Shown: positions 49,515 to 62,221, numbered from the stretch's first letter. The stretch: DNA of 64,000 nt from Winslowiella arboricola (GCF_025527015.1 NZ_JAODIM010000043.1:682001-746000), one strand, 5' to 3'. Numbers and translations: made by a program. The notes: a model not told the origin generated them from the sequence alone.

Positions 49515-50384
49515 GTGGTAAGACGTTTTGTCACTCATCGCCTCGAGTTTGAACCGGCGGCCATCTATCAATATCCTGAACACCTGCGCGCCTGGCTGGA
49601 TGAGTTACCCAATCTGCCAGGCGTCTATCTTTTCCATGGCGAAAGTGAACTGATGCCGCTGTATATCGGTAAAAGCATCAATATTCGCAGCCGTATTATG
49701 TCCCATTTCCGTAATGCGGATGCGGCGAAAATGCTGCGCCAGGCACGGCGAATCAGCTGGATCACTACCGCCGGCGAGCTTGGCGCCCTGCTGCTGGAAG
49801 CCCAGATGATTAAAACCCGCCAGCCGCTGTTCAATAAACGGCTGCGCAAAAATCGTCAGCTCTGTTCGCTACAGCTTAACGGCGACAAGCCGACCGTAGT
49901 GTATGCCAAAGAGCTCGATTTTTCCCGCTCACCCAACCTGTTTGGTCTGTATGCCAGCCGTTATGCGGCGCTGGAAACCTTAAAGAAGGTGGCCGACGAA
50001 CAGCGGCTCTGTTATGGCCTGTTAGGGCTGGAGAGTCTCAGTAAAGGGCGTGGCTGCTTTCGCGCCAGTCTCGGGCGCTGTGCCGGCGCCTGCTGCGGTA
50101 AAGAGAGTGTCGCGGAGCATCAGCAGCGTCTGCTGAGCGCGCTGGAGCAGGTGCGGGTAATGTGCTGGCCGTGGCCGGGCGCGGTCGGGCTGGTGGAACA
50201 AGGGGTAGCAGAAACCCAGATCCATATTATTGATCACTGGTTTTATCTCGGCTCCGTCAGCGATATCAGTGAAGCCAGCACGCTGAATGCCACGCCACAG
50301 GGCTTTGATCAGGATGGCTATAAAATCCTCTGTCGCCCGCTGCTCAGCGGTGAGTATCCGATTATTCCGCTAACCGAAACGTAA
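49515..50384 (+). CDS. cho: Excinuclease Cho (UvrC homologue)
   Basis: SOS-induced endonuclease that makes the 3' incision during nucleotide excision repair of bulky lesions, complementing UvrC. The 289 residues (E. coli 295) start at a GTG preceded by GCGGAG. The GIY-YIG nuclease domain is N-terminal: PGVYLFHGESELMPLYIGKS (about 35-54), IRSRIMSHF, and catalytic Glu in LGALLLEAQMIK. A UvrC-like cysteine-rich block follows (GRGCFRASLGRCAGACCGKE). The helix-hairpin-helix part of UvrC is absent, as expected for Cho. Confidence 0.96.
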   Translation: MVRRFVTHRLEFEPAAIYQYPEHLRAWLDELPNLPGVYLFHGESELMPLYIGKSINIRSRIMSHFRNADAAKMLRQARRISWITTAGELGALLLEAQMIKTRQPLFNKRLRKNRQLCSLQLNGDKPTVVYAKELDFSRSPNLFGLYASRYAALETLKKVADEQRLCYGLLGLESLSKGRGCFRASLGRCAGACCGKESVAEHQQRLLSALEQVRVMCWPWPGAVGLVEQGVAETQIHIIDHWFYLGSVSDISEASTLNATPQGFDQDGYKILCRPLLSGEYPIIPLTET

Positions 50385-50385
50385 A

Positions 50386-50436
50386 ACCGCCGGGGTTGAC
50401 CACGGCCTGACAGGCAATGTGGGCAACACCGGCGGT
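50386..50436. repeat. Long hairpin between cho and spy
   Basis: ACCGCCGGGGTTG (50386-50398) and CAACACCGGCGGT (50424-50436) pair at 12 of 13 positions, with an inner CCAC/GTGG helix. On the minus strand it is followed by TTTTACG and can terminate spy-strand transcripts; on the plus strand a TCAAATTTT follows. It occupies the place of E. coli ves, which is missing. Confidence 0.6.
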
Positions 50437-50469
50437 CTCAAATTTTAACCACGCTTAATGCCGGATGGC

Positions 50470-50967
50470 TTACTCAGCCGGTGCATCTGGTGGTGGCAAC
50501 ATCTTACCTTTCTGCTGCGGTTTTTCCGTCAGACGTTTCTCAAAATTGGCGTTGTACTGTTTTTTCTGCTCAGGTGTCAGCACGTTATACAGTTTGTTCT
50601 GGGTTTCCAGCATCGCCAGCGCTCTTTCTTTAGCGTTAGCGGTCATGGTAGCAGCCTGGGCTTCCGCTTTGCTCTTATCGAAGCTGTCTGCGGCGATAAT
50701 CGCATGGCTGGCACGACGCTCTTCAAGGGAAGGACGTTTAAAATCTTTATGTGACTCATGCATGATGCTGCGCATTTTCTCTTTCTGCGCGTCGGTCAGG
50801 TTCAGACCTTTAAACATATCGTGCATACCACGATGCATCGGTGGCTTGTGCATCGGTTTTTCTGCGCCTGCTGGCGGTGGCGTCAGGTTGTCAGCCGCAG
50901 CATGAACGATATTAGCTGCACCCAAAGCCAGAGTTGTTGCAATAAAAAGGGATGTTAATTTACGCAT
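50470..50967 (-). CDS. spy: Periplasmic ATP-independent chaperone Spy
   Basis: Cradle-shaped periplasmic chaperone induced by envelope stress, suppressing protein aggregation. The ATG at 50967 (MRKLTSLFIATTLALGAANI) was chosen over an upstream in-frame start because it matches E. coli and gives a clean signal peptide of about 23 residues. Both LTXXQ motifs are present: LTDAQKEKMRSIMHESHKDF and VLTPEQKKQYNANFEKRLTE. It is 165 residues against 161 in E. coli. N-terminal mature part is rich in Met, His and Pro. Confidence 0.94.
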   Translation of the reverse strand: MRKLTSLFIATTLALGAANIVHAAADNLTPPPAGAEKPMHKPPMHRGMHDMFKGLNLTDAQKEKMRSIMHESHKDFKRPSLEERRASHAIIAADSFDKSKAEAQAATMTANAKERALAMLETQNKLYNVLTPEQKKQYNANFEKRLTEKPQQKGKMLPPPDAPAE

Positions 50968-51062
50968 AATATTGTCCTTACTTTTCAGTTTCATGACGAC
51001 AGCCTGTGTCGCGAGTTCGAAATCAAGTTTAGAGCGCTGAACGTCAAGTACTCAGAGCGTTG

Positions 51063-51077
51063 GTAAAGCCCTGAAAG
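51063..51077 (+). promoter_or_regulatory. CpxR-like site upstream of spy
   Basis: GTAAA-GCCCT-GAAAG partly matches the CpxR consensus GTAAAN5GTAAA (8 of 10), about 96 bp upstream of spy. E. coli spy is activated by CpxR and BaeR. The 301-bp gap 50968-51268 otherwise holds only the astE hairpin and no gene. Confidence 0.4.
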
Positions 51078-51234
51078 CATAAAAGACAGGAAAGGAACAA
51101 TCATGAAGAGAATAAGAAGAATATGGTGAGGAATTGCTAATGGATATGAATTTACAGCGGTTTTAGCAGGAATTATGGAGGAGTGTAACGCTTCAGACAG
51201 GGTTTGGGAAAGATTATGTCAGCTGATCTGGCGC

Positions 51235-51264
51235 TTTTGCGGGCGCTCTGCGCGCCCGGCAAAA
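51235..51264 (-). terminator. Hairpin after astE
   Basis: TTTTGCGGGCGC / GCGCCC-G-GCAAAA stem, with one bulged base and a 5-base loop, 5 bp past the astE stop. The T tract forms part of the stem, so it is not a textbook terminator; it likely ends the ast operon. Confidence 0.45.
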
Positions 51265-51268
51265 ATCA

Positions 51269-52264
51269 TTAACCGCTTAATGCTTCGTTATGGGCATTAT
51301 CTTCCACCAGCATCAGACCGGCACGTAAGCCGCTGGCGACGTTGGGATTGGGAAACAGTACATATTCACGTGCCTGTTGCACGAAATAGCGCTTGTCACC
51401 ATCTTCCGCCAGCAACGTGCCCTGCGGAAAAGCGGTAAAGTTTAGCGTCTCAGCGCTCATATGCAGTTTAAATGCCGGCGACAGGCGGGTGATTTGCTGT
51501 GATACCCGGTAACGCCGTGGTGCTTCGCCACTTTGCGGCAACGGCTCCCCAAATAACAACGCTGCCAGCGCCTGCTTAGCGGCGGCGAACTGCGACAGAT
51601 CATTGGCGCCAAATGGCTGCGCTTTGCCTAACTCCAGCGTACAGCTGGCGGCATTAAAATGTTCACAACTGTAGTGGGTAAAGGTGCCGCCCGGCGCGCG
51701 ATGAAACACCAGCGCTTCCAGTCCGGCGGCGCCCAGCCACTGCATAAAGTTTTCCGGCCACTCGCGCAGATTTAACGGCAGTACGCCAAAACGCGGGTGA
51801 TAAGAGCCACGAATCGCCGTATGCAGATCGATATGCCAGCACACTTCCAGATTATCGCCCGCCTGCCAGAATGTCTCCATCGCCTGCTCCAGACGCCAGG
51901 CACGTCGGGCTTCCGGGCAGTCTTCATACTGCTGCCAGCGACCGCCAAACATCCGGTTGATATCACAACGCAGATAACGTTTATTCTGGCGCAGCGCCGC
52001 CGGGTTGCCGAGGATCACCAGCAAACGGGGCACCAGCGCTTTTTCACCGCGCAGCAATTGCGACAGTAACTGATTAAGGATCTCAACCGGAGCGGTTTCG
52101 TTGCCATGCAGACCGGCGGAAACTACGATTGCCTGCTGCGTATCCTGATGCGGCGTGAACTCAATAATACCTTCATCCCACCACGACCAGCGCAGATGGG
52201 CATTCTCGCCTGATAATTGTTGCGGTGTTTCACCTGACAGCGTTTGCTGTAAAAAATCCTGCAT
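51269..52264 (-). CDS. astE: Succinylglutamate desuccinylase
   Basis: Fifth and last enzyme of the arginine succinyltransferase (AST) pathway: hydrolyses N-succinylglutamate to succinate and glutamate. Zinc-dependent M14-like fold; 331 residues (E. coli 322). Metal ligands are in HGNETAPVE (His and Glu) and CWHIDLHTA (His), and the catalytic Glu is probably in CTLELGKAQPFG. The gene is last in astCADBE, separated from astB by 82 bp containing a hairpin. Confidence 0.96.
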   Translation of the reverse strand: MQDFLQQTLSGETPQQLSGENAHLRWSWWDEGIIEFTPHQDTQQAIVVSAGLHGNETAPVEILNQLLSQLLRGEKALVPRLLVILGNPAALRQNKRYLRCDINRMFGGRWQQYEDCPEARRAWRLEQAMETFWQAGDNLEVCWHIDLHTAIRGSYHPRFGVLPLNLREWPENFMQWLGAAGLEALVFHRAPGGTFTHYSCEHFNAASCTLELGKAQPFGANDLSQFAAAKQALAALLFGEPLPQSGEAPRRYRVSQQITRLSPAFKLHMSAETLNFTAFPQGTLLAEDGDKRYFVQQAREYVLFPNPNVASGLRAGLMLVEDNAHNEALSG

Positions 52265-52301
52265 TAGTTCTCCTTTGTCTTATTCTGACTCCCTGATAAA
52301 C

Positions 52302-52330
52302 AGGGCGTTACGCGGCGACGTCAACGCCCT
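52302..52330 (-). repeat. Intra-operon hairpin between astB and astE
   Basis: AGGGCGTT / AACGCCCT, a perfect 8-bp stem in the only sizeable gap of the ast operon. No T run follows. It may be an RNA processing or stability element lowering astE relative to upstream genes. Confidence 0.55.
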
Positions 52331-52346
52331 GAGGTTTCATCCATGA

Positions 52347-56171
<3,825 letters not shown>

Positions 56172-56175
<4 letters not shown>

Positions 56176-57392
56176 ACCCCTGCTCCTTTGACCACCTGTT
56201 CGCAGGCACGCTCAAAACGCGCCAGACCCTGCTTCACTTCCTGCTCGCTGATCACCAGAGACGGCGCAAAACGCACCACGCTGGCGCCCGCGATCAGCAC
56301 CATCACCCCCTGTTCGGCAGCGGCGAGGTTAAACTGTTTGGCTTTACCGCTGTAATCCTCGTTTAACACGCAGCCAATCAGCAATCCTAAGCCACGGATC
56401 TCTTTAAACAGATGCAGGCGCTGATTAATCGCATTCAGGCCGTCGATAAACCAGCGATGACGCAGACCCACGCCATCCATCACATCCGGGCGATTAATCA
56501 GTTCGATGACTTTGCCCGCGACCGCGCCAGCCAGCGGATTACCGCCATAGGTGGTGCCGTGGGTACCGACGCCCATCACCGCCGCCAGTTTCTCGGTAGT
56601 CAGCATCGCGCCAATCGGAAAACCGCCGCCCAGCGCTTTGGCGGTCGACAGCACATCCGGCGTGACGCCATAGTGCATATAGGCATACAGCGAACCAGTA
56701 CGGCCAACGCCGGTCTGCACTTCATCAAAAATCAGCAGCGCATGATGCTGATCACAGAGCTCACGCAGCCCGCGCAAAAAGGCCGGTTCTGCCGGCAACA
56801 CGCCGCCTTCACCCTGGATCGGCTCAACAATCACCGCACAGGTATCATCGTTAATCAGCGCCGCGGCGGAGGCCAGATTGTTAAATTCCGCATGGCTGAT
56901 CGCTTCCGGCAGCGGCGCAAAATCTCTGGAGTAAGCAGGCTGTCCCCCCGCCGACACGGTAAACAGCGTGCGGCCATGAAAAGCATTATTAAACGCCACG
57001 ATACCGCTCTTCTGGTTGCCGAAACTATCATGGGCATATTTACGCGCCAGCTTAAGCGCCGCCTCATTCGCTTCCGCACCGGAATTACAGAAAAACACGC
57101 GCTCGGCAAAGGTGGCGTCAATCAGCTGTTTCGCCAGGCGTAAAATCGGTTCGTTGGTATAGCCGTTGCCGGTATGCCACAGACGCGCCGCCTGCTGCTG
57201 CAACGCCAGCTGCAATTCAGGGTGAGCGTGGCCAAGCGCGTTTACGGCGATGCCACCGGCAAAATCGATATAATCTTTATGGTTTTGATCCCACAGCGTA
57301 GACCCCTCGGCTTTGACCGGCACAAAGCTGGCAGGTGCATAAGTTGGCACCATCCACTGATCAAAATTCTCACGTGATACTGACTGTTGCAT
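56172..57392 (-). CDS. astC: Succinylornithine transaminase
   Basis: Third AST enzyme: PLP-dependent transfer of the delta-amino group of succinylornithine to 2-oxoglutarate. It can also act on acetylornithine, being a paralogue of ArgD. The ATG at 57392 has GAGG 5 bases upstream and gives 406 residues, equal to E. coli; a GTG six codons earlier was rejected. The PLP lysine is in [14 protein letters not shown], and [20 protein letters not shown] and [12 protein letters not shown] are conserved. First gene of the operon, with a sigma-54-type promoter upstream. Confidence 0.96.
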
Positions 57393-57473
57393 AGCGGCCT
57401 CACTGCTCACCCTAAGTGAACGAAAAGTTTAAAAAATGTTAATAAAAATACTCACCACGGCTCTACTGTAATT

Positions 57474-57489
57474 TGCACGCATCGTGCCA
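57474..57489 (-). promoter_or_regulatory. Sigma-54 (-24/-12) promoter of astCADBE
   Basis: Minus strand TGGCACGATGCGTGCA has GG and GC elements with exactly 10 bases between, as in the TGGCACG-N4-TTGCA consensus. It lies 82 bp before the astC start. E. coli astC also uses sigma-54 under nitrogen limitation. Confidence 0.85.
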
Positions 57490-57719
57490 GCCAGCGCTAA
57501 AAATGCATAAAATGATCGTGGTAACCAAATATCAATAAGTTACACCGATCTCATATGCAGCGTTAATGCATAAAAAGTGAATAACAATCCGAAAGCAGGC
57601 CACTGCCGGCATATAAAAAAGCGAAGTTATGCATTGGCCAAATAAAATATGGCTTTTGTGATCGATGATGGGATTTGGTTTTATTAAGAAGCAGTTACTG
57701 CACTTTACTGGCACATCAC

Positions 57720-57734
57720 GCACCAGAATGGTGC
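57720..57734 (-). promoter_or_regulatory. NtrC enhancer site for the ast operon
   Basis: GCACCAGAATGGTGC is a perfect inverted repeat (GCACCA-N3-TGGTGC) matching the NtrC consensus, about 240 bp upstream of the sigma-54 promoter. The 508-bp gap 57393-57900 contains this enhancer, the sigma-54 promoter and the cioA promoter; small ORFs in it are not supported as genes. Confidence 0.82.
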
Positions 57735-57833
57735 GCAGCACGCGTTAACTGTTATACATTAAATTCAAATAACTGTGTCTGTTATCATTATGCTTGCCAT
57801 GTTTAACTGAAAGCTCTTCTACACTTGTAGTGA

Positions 57834-57849
57834 CTGAACGCTGGTTCAG
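57834..57849. promoter_or_regulatory. Dyad upstream of cioA
   Basis: CTGAAC-GCTG-GTTCAG, a perfect 6-bp dyad 52 bp before cioA, preceded by a smaller CTAC-N4-GTAG dyad. Possible operator or 5' leader hairpin of the oxidase operon; no regulator recognised. Confidence 0.4.
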
Positions 57850-57900
57850 CCCCTTCTTTCTGCTTTTTGGAAGCATTGCAATGACACTAATGAGGTGCCT

Positions 57901-59322
57901 ATGTTCGGTTTAGACGCATTCGAACTGGCAAGGATACAATTCGCGTTTACCGTCTCTTTCCATATTATTTTTCCGGCCATCACTATCGGGCTGGCCAGCT
58001 TCCTGATGGTGCTGGAAGCGTTATGGCTGAAGACGAAAGACGATACCTGGCGCGATCTGTATCATTTCTGGCTCAAAATTTTTGCCGTTAACTTCGGTAT
58101 GGGTGTGGTTTCGGGACTGGTGATGGCCTATCAGTTCGGCACTAACTGGAGTGGTTTTTCCGCGTTTGCTGGCAGTATTACCGGCCCGCTATTAACTTAT
58201 GAGGTACTGACCGCTTTCTTCCTTGAAGCAGGCTTCCTTGGCGTAATGATGTTTGGCTGGAACCGGGTGGGACCGGGGCTGCACTTCTTCTCCACCTGTA
58301 TGGTGGCGCTCGGCACCCTGATGTCCACCTTCTGGATTCTGGCGTCGAACAGCTTTATGCATACCCCGCAGGGCTATGAGATTGTTAATAATCAGCTGAT
58401 CCCGGTCGACTGGCTGAAAGTGGTGTTTAACCCCTCCTTCCCTTATCGCCTGCTGCATATGGCCACCGCGGCCTTCCTTGCCAGCACCTTTTTTGTCGGT
58501 GCTTCAGGGGCATGGCATCTGCTGCGCGGCAATAAAAGCCCGGCGGTAAAACGCATGTTTTCAATGGCGATGTGGATGGCGCTGATTGTGGCGCCGATTC
58601 AGGCCGGTATTGGTGATGCCCATGGCTTAAACACCCTCAAATACCAGCCAGCCAAAATCGCCGCGATTGAAGGTCACTGGGAGAATAAAAACAGCGAACC
58701 GACCCCGCTGATTCTGTTTGGCTGGCCGGATATGCAGGCGGAAGAGACCAAATATGCGCTAGAAGTACCGTACCTCGGCAGCCTGATTCTGACCCACAGC
58801 CTCGATAAACAGATACCCGCGCTGAAAAGCTTCCCGCCGCAGGATCGCCCAAATTCAACCGTGGTCTTCTGGTCGTTCCGCATTATGGTGGCGCTGGGAC
58901 TGCTGATGATCACCGCCGGTGTCTGGAGCCTGTGGCTGCGCTTCCGTCACCGTCTCTACGATCAGCGCTGGTTCCACCGTTTTGTGCTGGTGATGGGGCC
59001 GTCCGGTCTGCTGGCGATTCTGGCTGGCTGGTTTACCACCGAAATTGGCCGCCAGCCATGGGTAGTATATGGCCTGCTGCGCACCCGCGACGCGGTATCA
59101 GCGCATGGCACGCTACAAATGTCGATCAGCCTGCTGGCGTTCGTGCTGGTGTATGGCTCAGTCTTTGGCGTCGGTCTGATCTATCTGCTGAAGCTGGTGG
59201 CGCGCGGTCCACAACCTTATGAAGAACATGCGCCGGAAGGCGGCCCCGGCACACCGCGCACCCCTGCGCGTCCGCTTTCCGCAGCCGATGACGCATTTGA
59301 CCAACCGCAGAGGAAACAGTAA
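57901..59322 (+). CDS. cioA: Cytochrome bd-type quinol oxidase subunit I, CIO type
   Basis: Haem-carrying subunit of a bd-family terminal oxidase coupling quinol oxidation to oxygen reduction in the inner membrane. The 473 residues are clearly shorter than E. coli CydA (522), because the Q-loop is short, the mark of the cyanide-insensitive (CioA) group. The haem ligand His21 is in SFHIIFPAITIGLA, and the GRQPWVVYGLLRT motif of quinol binding is present. About nine helices. The ATG at 57901 has GAGGTG upstream. It overlaps cioB by one base. The C-terminal tail is rich in Pro and Gly. Cyanide insensitivity is inferred by family only. Confidence 0.9.
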   Translation: MFGLDAFELARIQFAFTVSFHIIFPAITIGLASFLMVLEALWLKTKDDTWRDLYHFWLKIFAVNFGMGVVSGLVMAYQFGTNWSGFSAFAGSITGPLLTYEVLTAFFLEAGFLGVMMFGWNRVGPGLHFFSTCMVALGTLMSTFWILASNSFMHTPQGYEIVNNQLIPVDWLKVVFNPSFPYRLLHMATAAFLASTFFVGASGAWHLLRGNKSPAVKRMFSMAMWMALIVAPIQAGIGDAHGLNTLKYQPAKIAAIEGHWENKNSEPTPLILFGWPDMQAEETKYALEVPYLGSLILTHSLDKQIPALKSFPPQDRPNSTVVFWSFRIMVALGLLMITAGVWSLWLRFRHRLYDQRWFHRFVLVMGPSGLLAILAGWFTTEIGRQPWVVYGLLRTRDAVSAHGTLQMSISLLAFVLVYGSVFGVGLIYLLKLVARGPQPYEEHAPEGGPGTPRTPARPLSAADDAFDQPQRKQ

Positions 59323-60332
59323 TGGGAATCGATCTTGCTCTGATTTGGTTCATTATTATCGTCTTCAGCATCCTGATGTATGTGGTGATGGATGGTTTCG
59401 ACCTCGGTATCGGCCTGCTCTATCCGCTGGTGCCGGAGACTGAAGATCGTGATGTGATGATGAATACCGTCGCGCCAGTGTGGGATGGTAATGAAACCTG
59501 GCTGGTGATGGGTGGCGCCGGGCTGTTTGGCGCCTTTCCTCTCGCCTATGCGGTGATCCTCGATGCGCTGACCATTCCGCTGACGATTATGCTGATCGGG
59601 CTGATATTTCGCGGCGTCGCCTTTGAATTTCGCTTTAAAGCAACGCCCGCGCACCGTCCGTTCTGGGATAAGTCATTTATTGGCGGCTCCTTTGTCGCCA
59701 CCTTTGCGCAGGGTGTGGTGCTCGGCGCTTTCCTCAACGGTATTCCGGTGGAGGGGCGCACATGGAGTGGCTCGGCCCTTGACTGGCTGACGCCGTTCAG
59801 CCTGTTCTGCGGGCTGGGATTAGTGGTCGCCTATGCACTGCTGGGTTGCAGCTGGCTGATTATCAAAACTGAGGGCGAGTTGCTGTTACGGATGCGTAAG
59901 CTGGCCCGTCCGCTGCTGCTGGCGCTGCTGGTAATTCTGGCGATTGTCAGCGTCTGGACGCCGCTGTCCCACGCTGCCATCGCCGCACGTTGGTTTAGTT
60001 TTCCTAATCTGTTCTTTTTCCTGCCGGTGCCGGTACTGGTGCTGCTGGTCTCGTGGGGATTGTGGCACAGCGCGTGGAACCGGAACGCCCATTACGCGCC
60101 ATTTATTCTGACGCTGGGGTTAGTATTCCTCGGTTTCAGCGGGCTGGGTATCAGCATCTGGCCGAACCTGATCCCGCCGGATATCACTTTCCGCGCCGCC
60201 TCCTCACCGCCGCAAAGCCAGGGTTTTATGCTGGTCGGGGCGCTGTTTATTATCCCACTTATTCTGGTCTATACCCTGTGGAGCTACTATGTGTTCCGCG
60301 GCAAGGTTAAACCAGAACACGGTTATCACTGA
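59322..60332 (+). CDS. cioB: Cytochrome bd-type quinol oxidase subunit II, CIO type
   Basis: Second core subunit of the bd oxidase; eight-helix membrane protein, 336 residues, typical of CioB/CydB short forms. Conserved N-terminal block VMDGFDLGIGLLYPLVPETE and WDGNETWLVMGGAGLFGAFP (residues about 26-80) marks the family. Its start overlaps the cioA stop by one base, and a 53-residue membrane protein follows 10 bp downstream, completing an operon cioA-cioB-(DUF2474). Confidence 0.93.
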   Translation: MGIDLALIWFIIIVFSILMYVVMDGFDLGIGLLYPLVPETEDRDVMMNTVAPVWDGNETWLVMGGAGLFGAFPLAYAVILDALTIPLTIMLIGLIFRGVAFEFRFKATPAHRPFWDKSFIGGSFVATFAQGVVLGAFLNGIPVEGRTWSGSALDWLTPFSLFCGLGLVVAYALLGCSWLIIKTEGELLLRMRKLARPLLLALLVILAIVSVWTPLSHAAIAARWFSFPNLFFFLPVPVLVLLVSWGLWHSAWNRNAHYAPFILTLGLVFLGFSGLGISIWPNLIPPDITFRAASSPPQSQGFMLVGALFIIPLILVYTLWSYYVFRGKVKPEHGYH

Positions 60333-60342
60333 GGAGTTAACC

Positions 60343-60504
60343 ATGCAATTTATCCAGCGGATGACACGTAAAAATCTCAAGCAGCCGTGGTGGAAAAAAG
60401 TGTACTGGATGCTGATTATCTGGTTCGGCAGTGTGCTGGCGCTGTTTATTATCGCCAGCCTGTTTCGCGCATTAATGAGCGCCGCCGGGTTAAAGCTTCA
60501 CTAA
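60343..60504 (+). CDS. Small bd-oxidase-associated membrane protein (DUF2474-like)
   Basis: 53-residue protein with a basic N-terminus (MQFIQRMTRKNLKQPWWKKV) and one transmembrane helix (about 22-42, WMLIIWFGSVLALFIIASLF). Size, position directly after cioB and the PWWKK...IWFGSVLALF pattern match the DUF2474 family, a proposed third subunit analogous to CydX. The ATG at 60343 has GAGGAG upstream; the longer frame starting within cioB was rejected. Confidence 0.82.
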   Translation: MQFIQRMTRKNLKQPWWKKVYWMLIIWFGSVLALFIIASLFRALMSAAGLKLH

Positions 60505-60521
60505 TTTTAATCATACCTGCC

Positions 60522-60554
60522 AGCAGCGGTGATATTTTCACCGCTGCTTTATTT
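60522..60554 (+). terminator. Terminator of the cio operon
   Basis: AGCAGCGGTGA / TCACCGCTGCT, perfect 11-bp stem with 5-base loop, followed by TTATTT. Confidence 0.88.
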
Positions 60555-60666
60555 CTGCCCGGCAATGATAATTAGCACGCTACTGACACCACGCTGTATT
60601 ATCCCGTCTGATATCAATTCTAAAATCATAATTCCACCTGCATAATTTTATATTTCAGACAAGAAA

Positions 60667-60720
60667 CATTTGTAACTGTACAAATGAAAATAAAGCCTAA
60701 AAACGCGTTACGCGCTTTTT
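60667..60720. other. Structured non-coding element in the porin upstream region
   Basis: CATTTGTA / TACAAATG (60667-60674 and 60679-60686) is a perfect 8-bp hairpin; 13 bases later AAAAACGCGTTACGCGCTTTTT (inverted repeat, T5 at 60716-60720) has the form of a terminator. It lies in the 545-bp gene-free gap 60505-61049, which otherwise has the cio terminator and the porin promoter. Could be a small RNA end or part of the porin control region. Confidence 0.4.
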
Positions 60721-60940
60721 GTCACTGAACATGCCGCAGGAACTATTTGCAAAATCCGTGAAGTTGAACGCCAGCTAAACAAAATATCTTAAATGCGCAA
60801 CATTTAAGCAATAAAGCACTATTAACAGTAGGTTATCGAGTTACTCGTTTACCTGGCAGAAAAAATTCATAATAAGAAAAAATGATAAACATAGGAAAAA
60901 AACGTGTTTCACCATCGTTAATTTTGATAAATGCCCTTCT

Positions 60941-60960
60941 TTTACATTTTGTAACACTTA
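60941..60960 (+). promoter_or_regulatory. OmpR binding site upstream of the porin
   Basis: TTTACATTTTGTAACACTTA closely follows the OmpR consensus (TTTACTTTTTGNAACATAT) of the ompF/ompC promoters, 90 bp before the porin start. Confidence 0.7.
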
Positions 60961-61049
60961 TGTTCTTATTGTAAATTTATTATTTGTGACATTTTCTTGG
61001 TGGTCGCAAAAGCGCGTCACAAATAAAAATAATTTACAGGATACTTTTT

Positions 61050-62123
61050 ATGATGAAGCACAACGTAATTGCATTGGTCGTACCTCTGCTGCTGGGGCTG
61101 GGTAGTGCACAAGCGGCAGAGATTTATAACAAGGACGGTAACAAACTGGCGCTGGACGGAAAAATTAACGCCGGACATGTGTTTACCAAAGATGACAGCA
61201 ATGATGGCGACTCCACCTATATCCGTTTAGGTTTTAAAGGCGAGACGCAAATCACCGATCAGCTGACGGGCTATGGCCGCTGGCAGTATCACTTCCAGGG
61301 TAATAACTCTGAGAGTGATGCGGATGCGCAGAGCGGCAACAAAACCCGTTTAGGCTTTGCTGGTCTGAAATATGGCGACCTGGGTTCATTCGATTACGGT
61401 CGTAACTACGGTCTGATTTATGACGCGCTGGCCTCCACCGATATGCTGCCAAAATTTGGTGGTGACTCCGGTTACACTGACGCCTTCCTCGCTGGCCGCT
61501 CCACTGGCTTAGCCACATACCGTAACACCGGCTTCTTTGGCCTGGTGGATGGTCTGGATTTCGCCCTGCAATATCAGGGTAAAAACGACCGCGGCACCGA
61601 CTCTAACGGCATTCGCCGCTCGAACGGTGATGGTTATGCGCTGTCAGCTGCTTACAACCTTGACCTCGGCCTGTCGTTTACCGGTGCTTTCGCCAGTCTT
61701 GATCGCACTGAAGGCCAGAACGCAGCGTCACGCGGTGAAGGCGAGCGCGCACAGTCATGGGCTACCTCAGTTAAGTACGATGCTAACCAGGTATATCTGG
61801 CCACCATGTATGGCGAAACGCTGAATGCCACGCCAATTAGCGGTGGTTTCGCCAACAAAGCACAGAACTTCGAAGCTGTGGCTCAGTATCAGTTCCTGAA
61901 TGGTCTGCGTCCCTCTCTGGCCTATGTGTCATCAAAAGCTAAAGATGTTGAAGAGATCGGCAGTGTCGACCTGTTTAAATATATTGCGGTAGGCACCTAC
62001 TACTACTTCAATAAAAACATGGTGTTCTACGCAGAATACAAAATCAACCTGCTGGATAACGACAACGCTCTCGGCGTGAATAGCGATGACGTCACCGGTG
62101 TTGGCCTGACTTACCAGTTCTGA
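61050..62123 (+). CDS. OmpC/OmpF-type general porin
   Basis: Trimeric outer-membrane porin, 357 residues, with signal peptide [20 protein letters not shown] (cleavage after AQA, about residue 23) and mature start [20 protein letters not shown]. Sixteen-strand barrel; the L3 constriction loop carries the porin hallmark PKFGGDSGY (E. coli PEFGGDT). The C-terminus GVGLTYQF ends in Phe, as required by the BAM complex. Which of ompC, ompF or ompN it is cannot be settled; it is located beside the cio operon, unlike E. coli. OmpR control is suggested by the upstream box. Confidence 0.95.
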   Translation: MMKHNVIALVVPLLLGLGSAQAAEIYNKDGNKLALDGKINAGHVFTKDDSNDGDSTYIRLGFKGETQITDQLTGYGRWQYHFQGNNSESDADAQSGNKTRLGFAGLKYGDLGSFDYGRNYGLIYDALASTDMLPKFGGDSGYTDAFLAGRSTGLATYRNTGFFGLVDGLDFALQYQGKNDRGTDSNGIRRSNGDGYALSAAYNLDLGLSFTGAFASLDRTEGQNAASRGEGERAQSWATSVKYDANQVYLATMYGETLNATPISGGFANKAQNFEAVAQYQFLNGLRPSLAYVSSKAKDVEEIGSVDLFKYIAVGTYYYFNKNMVFYAEYKINLLDNDNALGVNSDDVTGVGLTYQF

Positions 62124-62174
62124 TTTAGTCCCCTCTCATTGGTTGCGGTTCTGTTGTGTCGACAAACCGCAAAT

Positions 62175-62206
62175 AAAAAGGGCAGCGTGCAAACGCTGCC
62201 CTTCTC
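62175..62206. terminator. Bidirectional terminator between porin and yneE
   Basis: AAGGGCAGCGT / ACGCTGCCCTT stem with GCAA loop; TTCTCTT follows on the plus strand and TTTTT on the minus strand, serving both convergent genes. Confidence 0.88.
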
Positions 62207-62221
62207 TTGTTAACTTATCAC

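Noticed and set aside
50375..50470. Minus-strand open reading ending at 50373 (WLKFETAGVAHIACQ...)
   Set aside because: About 30 codons, no start codon, produced by the two arms of the GC-rich hairpin; no clear similarity to Ves or any protein.
57532..57741. 69-codon minus-strand ORF between astC and cioA
   Set aside because: It overlaps the NtrC enhancer and has no ribosome-binding site; composition is intergenic.
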